Positions 1 to 5,129 of a stretch of DNA of 5,129 nt are shown one piece after another. Below the pieces are notes generated by a model. It was not told the origin of the DNA. It searched no databases and saw only the letters and a program-made list of their open reading frames with translations. The translations under genes and the position numbers were made by a program. Each line of letters begins with the position of its first letter. The first letter of the stretch is position 1. Source of the DNA: Chamaesiphon sp. GTDB taxonomy: Bacteria > Cyanobacteriota > Cyanobacteriia > Cyanobacteriales > Chamaesiphonaceae. Location of the stretch: assembly GCA_020059425.1 (NCBI GenBank), contig JAGVCD010000097.1:1-5129 (forward strand), in the 5' to 3' direction.

Positions 1-121
1 CCATCGACAAGCCTTGCTCACCATCCACCGCGCTCACCACCTCATAGCCTTTACGTGCCAAACGGCGCACTAACATATCTAAATTGAGTTCATTATCTTC
101 GACGATTAAAATTTTAGCCAT
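1..121 (-). CDS. Response regulator receiver domain protein, N-terminal part only
   Basis: The first 40 residues of a CheY-like receiver (REC) domain are visible; the rest lies beyond the left edge of the window. The reading begins MAKILIVEDNELNLDMLVRR, a typical REC first strand followed by helix 1. The acidic pair E8-D9 is in the place of the Mg2+-binding residues, and GYEVVSAVDGEQGL matches strand 2 to helix 2. The phospho-acceptor Asp and the conserved Thr and Lys fall outside the window. The ATG lies 3 bases after the TAA of the upstream hybrid kinase, so the two are almost certainly co-transcribed and probably translationally coupled. No Shine-Dalgarno sequence is seen before the ATG. 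By context (inference) it receives phosphate from that kinase or takes part in its relay. Whether it is a stand-alone REC protein or carries an output domain such as a cyclase, GGDEF or DNA-binding domain cannot be told. Confidence 0.9.
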   Translation of the reverse strand, partial: MAKILIVEDNELNLDMLVRRLARKGYEVVSAVDGEQGLSM

Positions 122-124
122 GAT

Positions 125-2080
125 TTAAATAGTTGAATAAGTAAACTGTTCAATTAGTGATTGCACTTCAGTAATCAGTTGTTGTTTATTGTATTTGCCT
201 TTTTGAAAAATATTCGTAACTTGTGCGGTTAAAAGTCCCTGCTCGACTGTGGTCAAATCCATCGCCGTCACTACGATGATGGGGATTTCATGCCAATTCG
301 GGTTCTGCCGTACTGTTTTAATTACCTCAAAACCATCCATCTCCGGCATCATCAGATCCAAAAGGATAATTAGCGGTTGCTCGGATTGGATACAATCGAT
401 CGCCTTCAGGCCATTGGCAGCAGACCGAACAGTCCAGCCTTCTTGTACCAACATCCGGCAGAGCATTTCTCGAGAAGCTTCATCATCTTCCACCACCAAA
501 ATGCAGCCTTGCTCGCTTCTGCCGATATGTTTATCGAGCACATTAACTAGTCGCTGTTTATCAACTGGTTTAACCAAATAATCTGCAGCTCCTAAAGTTT
601 GAGCTAGATGACGATCCTCGACAATACTGCTCATTACCACTGGAATATTAGTAAGCTTAGGATTATTTTTTAGCCTTACTAAGGTCTCCCAGCCATCCAT
701 TTCAGGCATCATAACATCAAGCGTAATCAAATCAGGCACTATTTCTAGAGCCATCTGCAAACCTTGCTGACCATTAGTAGCCAGAGCTACATTATAACCT
801 TCTCCGCTCAGATAACGATGTAAAAACCGACGATCATTATGATTATCATCAATTACCAACACTGTCTTGGTATAGTGCGGATTGAAAATCCCTGAAGGAG
901 TATTATTATCATCAAAAGAACTAGTGACATCATCTTCAAACTGTTGGGCAATTTGGGGAAGATTCAAAGTAAAAGTAGAACCTTTCCCATATTCACTCTC
1001 TACCAAAATCTCACCATTCATCATGGCGGCAAATTGCTTGGTAATAGCTAGTCCCAGACCCGTCCCACCATATTTACGAGTGGTAGAATTATCTGCTTGG
1101 GAAAATGCTCGAAACAGCTTCTTTAGCTGATCTGGCTTCATCCCGATACCTGTATCGCTGACTTTAAAGGAAATTATTTTTTCCCCGGCATCACTTATTT
1201 CTTTAGTGATGCTTAATTGAATATGGCCAGCATGGGTGAATTTACTAGCATTACTTAAAAGATTAAATAAACTTTGCTGAACCTTGGTTAAATCACTGCG
1301 CATTAAACCAACATCTTTAGCACAGCTTAAAATGATTTTATTATTGTTCTTACTGCACACTGGCTGAACAGTATGAATCACGTCTTGAGCTAATTTTGTA
1401 ACATCAAAAGATTCAAAGTACAAACTCATTTTGCCAGATTCAATCTTGGCTAAATCAAGAACATCATTAATCAAATTAAGAAGATGTTTTCCAGCATTGC
1501 GAATTTTCTGCAAGTCACGAATTAGCTCGACTTGACCGTCTTCTTCGGCATCTTCTTCTAAAATTTCACTGTAACCAATAATGGCATTGAGGGGAGTTCG
1601 TAACTCATGGCTCATATTGGCCAAAAATTCACTCTTGATTCGGTTCGCATCCTCGGCTCTTTCTCGGGCTTCATCAGCAATCTTGACGTGGTGTGCCAAC
1701 AAGCTTTCCATCAGCTTGCGTTCTCGAATCTCATCACTGAGTTGATCGTTAATGGACTGGAGATCCATAGTGCGTTTTTCAACTTTACTTTCTAATTTTT
1801 GATTGAGTCTTAATAGTTTATCTTCTAATTTCTTGAAGTCATCAATATTTTTTTCGGTCTTGTTTCTATCTTTAATATCATTACGAATAACTATTACAGC
1901 ACAGGCAGTAGCCATGACCATGATCAACTGCAATACACTACTTATATATAATGTCGGTGGTGCATTTTTGCCGAAAGAGATGTAACTAGAATACAAACTA
2001 GCTCCTAACACGCCGAAATTGAGTATTGCAACGTAGTAATAAAATTGAGTATATTTAGAATCTAGATTAAATTTTCTCAT
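125..2080 (-). CDS. Membrane-anchored hybrid sensor histidine kinase (HisKA-HATPase-REC-REC)
   Basis: This 651-residue protein is a complete hybrid kinase. Two hydrophobic segments, at about residues 13-34 and 43-65, are separated by a loop of only about eight residues, so there is no periplasmic sensor domain. A charged, heptad-like coiled coil follows at about 70-150. The HisKA H-box has phospho-acceptor H158 in the context [10 protein letters not shown]. The HATPase domain shows an N-box (N273 and N277), a G1 box (D309-TGIG) and a G2 box (GGTGLGL, 338-344). REC1 (about 405-520) has D411/D412, phospho-acceptor D455 in DVMMPEMDG, Ser at 484-485 where Thr or Ser is usual, and K504-P505. REC2 (about 525-645) has E531/D532, D575 in [10 protein letters not shown]605 and K627 followed by Gly instead of Pro. 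There is no Hpt, PAS or GAF domain. The protein should autophosphorylate and pass phosphate to its receivers, then perhaps to the regulator encoded 3 bases downstream. The stimulus is unknown. The ATG at 2078-2080 puts the first membrane segment right at the N terminus, which fits; no clear Shine-Dalgarno sequence precedes it. Confidence 0.95.
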   Translation of the reverse strand: MRKFNLDSKYTQFYYYVAILNFGVLGASLYSSYISFGKNAPPTLYISSVLQLIMVMATACAVIVIRNDIKDRNKTEKNIDDFKKLEDKLLRLNQKLESKVEKRTMDLQSINDQLSDEIRERKLMESLLAHHVKIADEARERAEDANRIKSEFLANMSHELRTPLNAIIGYSEILEEDAEEDGQVELIRDLQKIRNAGKHLLNLINDVLDLAKIESGKMSLYFESFDVTKLAQDVIHTVQPVCSKNNNKIILSCAKDVGLMRSDLTKVQQSLFNLLSNASKFTHAGHIQLSITKEISDAGEKIISFKVSDTGIGMKPDQLKKLFRAFSQADNSTTRKYGGTGLGLAITKQFAAMMNGEILVESEYGKGSTFTLNLPQIAQQFEDDVTSSFDDNNTPSGIFNPHYTKTVLVIDDNHNDRRFLHRYLSGEGYNVALATNGQQGLQMALEIVPDLITLDVMMPEMDGWETLVRLKNNPKLTNIPVVMSSIVEDRHLAQTLGAADYLVKPVDKQRLVNVLDKHIGRSEQGCILVVEDDEASREMLCRMLVQEGWTVRSAANGLKAIDCIQSEQPLIILLDLMMPEMDGFEVIKTVRQNPNWHEIPIIVVTAMDLTTVEQGLLTAQVTNIFQKGKYNKQQLITEVQSLIEQFTYSTI

Positions 2081-2229
2081 TCACTAATGCACCGTAATCA
2101 AAATATTGATCGAACTAAACCTTGCTTAGCTAAGGATTCCCCAGTTAGTCTCGACCAAATTCAGTATTAATACGCAAGTTACTGCCTGATTTAATCGATA
2201 ATGCTAATATCTCAGACCTATCCAAAATC
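2081..2229. promoter_or_regulatory. Divergent intergenic region between the kinase operon and hisIE
   Basis: This 149-bp AT-rich gap must hold the 5' signals of both divergent units. It contains two perfect 10-bp palindromes: CTTAGCTAAG at 2125-2134 and GTATTAATAC at 2164-2173, with centres 39 bp apart. A shorter inverted repeat, ATCAA-AATA-TTGAT, sits at 2097-2110, in the leader of the kinase. The palindromes could be operator half-site pairs, but their link to any regulator is inference. No small gene, RNA gene or riboswitch is recognised here. Confidence 0.45.
2202..2210 (+). promoter_or_regulatory. Possible extended -10 element for hisIE
   Basis: TGCTAATAT fits the TGn extended -10 pattern, with a 4 of 6 match in the hexamer TAATAT at 2205-2210. 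It ends 19 bases before the hisIE ATG, implying a short leader of about a dozen bases. An overlapping GATAAT at 2197-2202 is an alternative with a better hexamer. No convincing -35 hexamer lies at the right distance from either, so this is a weak call. Confidence 0.25.
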
Positions 2230-2853
2230 ATGATGACCATTTCTGCTGACGCGATTAAGTACGATGAGCGCGGGCTAGTACCTGCTATTGTTCAAGATTA
2301 TTTGGACGGTACAGTATTAATGATGGCTTGGATGAATCAAGAATCGTTATCAAAGACGATCGATACCGGCGAAACATGGTTTTGGAGCAGATCTCGGCAG
2401 GAATTTTGGCACAAAGGGGCTACTTCTGGTCATTTGCAAAAGGTTAAAGGTTTGCGTTACGACTGCGATAGTGATGCTTTGCTGGTGACCGTCGAACAAG
2501 TTGGTGATGTCGCTTGTCATACTGGTGAACGCAGTTGTTTTCATCAAATCGAGGGTGGCAAGGTTGCTCCCCCCGCTGATACGCTGTCTAATCTGTATCA
2601 GGTGATTGTCGATCGAAGGGAAAATCCGGTGGCTGGTTCCTATACTGCCAGTTTGTTTGCTGGTGGCGATAATAAAATCTTAAAAAAAATCGGTGAAGAA
2701 TCTGCCGAAGTAGTGATGGCTTGCAAAGATGATCAACCCGATGAGATTGCGGGTGAAGTTGCGGACTTGTTTTATCATGCGCTGGTGGCATTAGCCCATC
2801 ATCAGGTGGATTTACGGGCAGTTTATGCCAAACTGGATAGCCGCAAAGGCTAA
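2230..2853 (+). CDS. hisIE: Bifunctional phosphoribosyl-AMP cyclohydrolase / phosphoribosyl-ATP pyrophosphatase
   Basis: This cytosolic enzyme carries out the second and third steps of histidine biosynthesis. The HisE part hydrolyses phosphoribosyl-ATP to phosphoribosyl-AMP, and the HisI part opens the adenine ring to give ProFAR. The 207-residue length is normal for the fusion. The HisI domain (about 8-110) shows the metal site: D78, D80 and D82 for Mg2+, and C79, C96 and C103 for Zn2+, in the motifs YDCDSDAL and [10 protein letters not shown], preceded by [13 protein letters not shown]. The HisE domain (about 118-205) is the all-alpha MazG-like type, with E156, E157, E160, E176 and D179 forming the EExxE and ExxD metal-binding motifs. 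All key residues are present. Two ATGs sit in tandem (2230 and 2233) and either could be the start; there is no Shine-Dalgarno sequence. The next gene begins within 5 bases, suggesting one transcript. No other his gene is in the window, as is common in cyanobacteria where his genes are dispersed. Confidence 0.97.
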   Translation: MMTISADAIKYDERGLVPAIVQDYLDGTVLMMAWMNQESLSKTIDTGETWFWSRSRQEFWHKGATSGHLQKVKGLRYDCDSDALLVTVEQVGDVACHTGERSCFHQIEGGKVAPPADTLSNLYQVIVDRRENPVAGSYTASLFAGGDNKILKKIGEESAEVVMACKDDQPDEIAGEVADLFYHALVALAHHQVDLRAVYAKLDSRKG

Positions 2854-2855
2854 TT

Positions 2856-3665
2856 GTGATGGATTTGTCTCAAATTGGGAATATCCATATTTTTCAGGTG
2901 CCGATCGATATCTCCATGCTCACAACTATTCGTCAGCAGCTGTGGGCAAATATTGATAGGTCCCCAGATATCTATAATTTGGTGGCAGCTCATTTGGTGC
3001 AATGTAAAAGGATCGATCGGCAACCTGTAACTTACCTAAGTGCTTTGCCACATCAGTTACTACCCAGTAATCCTAATTCGTCACTACAAATATTAGGTAA
3101 TCATTTGCTAGAGCATTTAGCGGCTAATCATTACGATGCACCAACTGCCCATTGGCAAGGTACCGTCAACAATCAAGGCTATTTATATTTACAGCCTGAT
3201 GATGAGGCGATCGCTGCTTGGTTAAACCAGTTACTAAATACTAAAAATTCAGCACTCAATAGCAACTCTTTGCTTCTTCGCAGTGATTCATCAATTACTT
3301 TGCAATATATCTACACCCGTTGTAATCAGCTACTACAAACCACCCAAGCTGATATTTTGCCGCTCAGTAAAACAGCAATAACAGCTGCTACCACCAGTGA
3401 AATAAAGCTGATCGGCGCAGTTTTAGATATTTGGGATGATGCTTTGATTGATTCAATTTCAAAAAATACCGATAACCAGAAGATGCTATCTCTTAGCCAA
3501 CAATTAGTAGAACAATTTTTAGAGTTTGAAAAGTATTGTTGTATGAGCGCTAAAAGCAATCAGCTATCTAGAAATTTCAACTTTAGCTTGATGGCGGTAG
3601 TCCAAAAAACGGTGAAAATTATCCTGCACCAATACTGGGGAATAGAGCCACACCAGTATTGGTAA
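2856..3665 (+). CDS. DALR anticodon-binding domain-like protein (ArgRS C-terminal-like, no catalytic domain)
   Basis: This protein has 269 residues from GTG 2856, or 268 from ATG 2859. The ATG is the likelier start and leaves 5 bases after hisIE. From memory of the family, the C-terminal half (about 148-269) follows the arginyl-tRNA synthetase DALR domain. LQYIYTRCNQLLQ resembles its YVQYAHARI-type first helix, LSQQLVEQFLEFEKYC resembles its helix ending in FNxFYxxC, and the end IILHQYWGIEPHQYW resembles the ArgRS terminus around LGIxxPERM. In ArgRS this domain binds the tRNA anticodon. The N-terminal half (about 10-128), ending GYLYLQPDDEAIAAWLNQLL, may be a remnant of the ArgRS N-terminal tRNA-binding domain, but this is weak. 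The HIGH and KMSKS motifs and the whole Rossmann core are missing, and the protein is about half the length of ArgRS, so it should not be a synthetase. There is no signal peptide or membrane segment. Function is unknown; RNA or tRNA binding is inference. The last four residues repeat HQYW, seen eight residues earlier. Confidence 0.75.
   Translation: MMDLSQIGNIHIFQVPIDISMLTTIRQQLWANIDRSPDIYNLVAAHLVQCKRIDRQPVTYLSALPHQLLPSNPNSSLQILGNHLLEHLAANHYDAPTAHWQGTVNNQGYLYLQPDDEAIAAWLNQLLNTKNSALNSNSLLLRSDSSITLQYIYTRCNQLLQTTQADILPLSKTAITAATTSEIKLIGAVLDIWDDALIDSISKNTDNQKMLSLSQQLVEQFLEFEKYCCMSAKSNQLSRNFNFSLMAVVQKTVKIILHQYWGIEPHQYW
3207..3214. repeat. HIP1 octamer GCGATCGC
   Basis: This is a perfect copy of the highly iterated palindrome of cyanobacterial genomes, lying inside the DALR-like gene. 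It supports the cyanobacterial assignment and shows this gene has the genome's usual signature rather than looking recently acquired. Confidence 0.9.
3628..3663. terminator. 11-bp inverted repeat at a convergent gene junction, possible bidirectional terminator
   Basis: ACCAATACTGG (3628-3638) and CCAGTATTGGT (3653-3663) are perfectly complementary with a 14-base loop. The right arm runs into the TAA of the DALR-like gene, and the hairpin lies 21 bases past the stop of the opposing dehydrogenase gene, so it could end or stabilise transcripts from both sides. Neither strand has a good U-tract after the stem, so it does not fit a classical intrinsic terminator. The arms also encode the HQYW repeat of the protein, which offers another explanation for the symmetry. 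Confidence 0.4.
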
Positions 3666-3684
3666 GCTGTCAACTACTCAGAAA

Positions 3685-5061
3685 TCACAGCGCTTTAGCA
3701 TTAACCTTGATTTTGGTTGCGACGAAATAATCTCCTCGATCGTCTACTTCAATTTGCCCTAAAGATTCATCACCAGTGATCAAGCGTGCGCCCCGTCTGC
3801 GGGTGAAATAGCTCCAGGTCCACTGAATAAATACCACCAATTTATTATCAAATTCAATCAAATAATAAATATGGACAAATACCCAAATCAACCAGGCAAA
3901 GAAACCGGAAAACTTCACGGCTCCAAAGTCAGCCACTGCCGCATGGCGACCAATCACCGATAAACTACCAGCATCAAAATATTCAAAGGCTGGCAAACTT
4001 TCCCCAACTAAGCGCTTGGCAATTAACTCCGCTACATATTTACCTTCTTGGGTGGCCACCGGGGCTACCCCGGCCAGCGGCTTACCATCTGGCTTAGTAA
4101 AGTTTGCCAAATCACCAATTACAAAAATTTGCGGATATCCTTTGACACTCAAATCTGATTCCACCATCACCCGTCCCACTCGATCGAGTTCGGTGCCGGT
4201 ATGATCAGCTAAAATTTTACCCATCGCCGAAGCCTTCACTCCAGCAGCCCACAAAACAGTCCGTGCTGCTACTGTTTCAGTATTTTCACCCTGACGAATT
4301 GTCACGATGTTGTCTTCAATATTAGTCACCATTGCTTTAGTTTGGATCTTCACCCCCAAACCTACCAAGGAAGCTTCCGCCTTAGCTGATAGCTCGGGAG
4401 CATAAGGAGGCAATACCCGATCCATCCCCTCCACCAATACAATCTTGGTTTCGGCAGTATTAATGCTGCGAAAATCTTTCTTAAGGGTACTGTAGGCTAG
4501 TTCGGCGATCGCCCCAGCTAATTCAACGCCAGTTGGTCCACCGCCCACAATCATGAAAGTAAGCCAAGCCTTCCGCTTTTCAGGGTCGGTTTCTTTTTCG
4601 GCGGCTTCAAAAGCCATGAATATCCGGCGACGCATTTCTAGCGCATCTTCTACCGTTTTTAGTCCGGGAGCATTGGGTGCCCACTGGTCGTTGCCAAAAT
4701 AGTGATGACTTACCCCAGTGGCGATAATCAAGGTGTCGTAATTGATTTCACCTTTATTCAAAAAAATCTTCTGCTTAACCGGGTCAACATCTTTGACCTC
4801 ACCCATCAATACACTGATGTTTTTGTACTTATTGAGGATCGATCGCAGTGGGGAGGAAATATCGGAAGGTGATAGGCTGCCGGTGGCTACCTGATACAAG
4901 AGCGGCTGAAAAAGATGGAAATTACGCTTATCAATCAGCGTTACTTTAACAGGAGCATCAGCGGAGATGTGACCTAAGGTTTGTGCTGCATGAAGTCCGC
5001 CAAAACCGCCGCCGATAATAACAACGTGGTGGGGGAATTTTTTTGCAACTTCAGTGGTCAT
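3685..5061 (-). CDS. Type II NADH dehydrogenase (NDH-2), NAD(P)H:quinone oxidoreductase
   Basis: This 458-residue FAD enzyme moves electrons from NADH to membrane quinone without pumping protons. The N-terminal FAD-binding Rossmann motif is VVIIGGGFGG (G17-G22). The second dinucleotide-binding motif is IVGGGPTGVELAG (from about 171). E211, at the end of the following second strand (KIVLVE), favours NADH over NADPH. The FAD-contacting motif VIGDLAN has D317. APVATQEG (333-340) is in the place of the quinone-site motif AQxAxQ, with Q338 kept. The C terminus has a hydrophobic stretch (about 386-416, GFFAWLIWVFVHIYYLI and following) and the tail WSYFTRRRGARLITG, typical of NDH-2 membrane attachment. 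Length and motif order are complete. Cyanobacteria have several paralogues (NdbA, NdbB and NdbC in Synechocystis); I cannot say which one this is. NdbB-type enzymes act in phylloquinone synthesis, so that role is not excluded. An AGGA lies 13 bases before the ATG, rather far for a Shine-Dalgarno sequence. Confidence 0.95.
   Translation of the reverse strand: MTTEVAKKFPHHVVIIGGGFGGLHAAQTLGHISADAPVKVTLIDKRNFHLFQPLLYQVATGSLSPSDISSPLRSILNKYKNISVLMGEVKDVDPVKQKIFLNKGEINYDTLIIATGVSHHYFGNDQWAPNAPGLKTVEDALEMRRRIFMAFEAAEKETDPEKRKAWLTFMIVGGGPTGVELAGAIAELAYSTLKKDFRSINTAETKIVLVEGMDRVLPPYAPELSAKAEASLVGLGVKIQTKAMVTNIEDNIVTIRQGENTETVAARTVLWAAGVKASAMGKILADHTGTELDRVGRVMVESDLSVKGYPQIFVIGDLANFTKPDGKPLAGVAPVATQEGKYVAELIAKRLVGESLPAFEYFDAGSLSVIGRHAAVADFGAVKFSGFFAWLIWVFVHIYYLIEFDNKLVVFIQWTWSYFTRRRGARLITGDESLGQIEVDDRGDYFVATKIKVNAKAL
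4505..4512. repeat. HIP1 octamer GCGATCGC
   Basis: This is the second perfect HIP1 palindrome, inside the NDH-2 gene. Eight more CGATCG cores occur in the window outside the two octamers (for example at 397, 2357, 2610, 2902, 3014, 3737, 4181 and 4840). Confidence 0.9.
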
Positions 5062-5129
5062 AATATTTAAAGTTTCCTAGATTCAATCTTAGTAGGGAAG
5101 TGTTAAGTCACTGACCCAAAAGATTTAGG
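5062..5129 (-). promoter_or_regulatory. Upstream region of the NDH-2 gene, cut by the window edge
   Basis: These 68 bases precede the NDH-2 start. Reading toward the gene there is a TAGGAAA about 12 bases before the ATG and a weak TAAGAT hexamer further up, without a good -35 partner. The small symmetry GTCACTGAC is also present. The promoter may lie here or beyond the edge; no specific site can be called. Confidence 0.3.

Noticed and set aside
249..1985. Several plus-strand open frames of 60-110 codons opposite the hybrid kinase
   Set aside because: They lie wholly inside the kinase gene on the other strand, their translations are low in recognisable motifs, and the kinase reading explains every base with known domains.
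2350..2791. Minus-strand open frames of 65 and 67 codons opposite hisIE
   Set aside because: hisIE is intact and motif-complete across this stretch; the antisense frames show no domain and have no start context.
3541..3558. MSAKS in the DALR-like protein as a KMSKS synthetase signature
   Set aside because: It lies inside the anticodon-binding-like half, lacks the first Lys, and there is no HIGH motif or Rossmann core to go with it.
3326..3559. Minus-strand 77-codon frame opposite the DALR-like gene, with a hydrophobic segment
   Set aside because: The hydrophobic stretch arises from the antisense of polar codons, and the sense frame has the ArgRS-like pattern and tight coupling to hisIE.
3639..3684. 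A classical rho-independent terminator
   Set aside because: The stem is real, but no run of T follows it on either strand, so it is called only as a possible bidirectional terminator.
4016..4204. Plus-strand 62-codon frame opposite the NDH-2 gene
   Set aside because: It is antisense to conserved NDH-2 motifs (VIGDLAN, APVATQ) and has no features of its own.
5062..5129. A sigma-70 type promoter for the NDH-2 gene
   Set aside because: TAAGAT has no -35 partner at 16-18 bp, so only the upstream region as a whole is reported.

Overview
The window most likely comes from a cyanobacterial chromosome. It holds two perfect HIP1 octamers (GCGATCGC) and ten CGATCG cores in about 5.1 kb, which is far above chance. 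It also has moderate GC, start codons without clear Shine-Dalgarno sequences, a fused hisIE, a type II NADH dehydrogenase and a multi-receiver hybrid histidine kinase. The genus cannot be fixed from the sequence alone; a filamentous or Pseudanabaena-like lineage is only a guess. I see no tRNA, rRNA, CRISPR array, insertion sequence or prophage.

Layout: Positions 2080 down to 1 (minus strand) carry a signalling operon. A 651-residue membrane-anchored hybrid histidine kinase (HisKA, HATPase, REC, REC) is followed 3 bases later by a response-regulator receiver domain that runs off the left edge. Positions 2081-2229 are a divergent intergenic region with two perfect 10-bp palindromes and weak promoter-like sequence. 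Positions 2230-3665 (plus strand) form a tight two-gene unit. The first gene is hisIE, encoding the bifunctional enzyme for steps two and three of histidine biosynthesis. The second encodes a 268-269 residue protein whose C-terminal half resembles the DALR anticodon-binding domain of arginyl-tRNA synthetase but has no synthetase catalytic motifs. Positions 3685-5061 (minus strand) encode a type II NADH:quinone oxidoreductase that converges on this unit. An 11-bp perfect inverted repeat overlapping the stop codon of the DALR-like gene lies at the convergent junction. Positions 5062-5129 are the upstream region of the dehydrogenase gene.

The genes do not form one pathway. There are three independent units: signalling, histidine biosynthesis plus an orphan tRNA-binding-like protein, and respiratory or photosynthetic electron transport. 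Nothing here is convincingly a new system. The items most worth a second look are the catalytic-domain-less ArgRS-like protein tied to hisIE, and the HQYW-coding repeat that is both direct and inverted at its 3' end.
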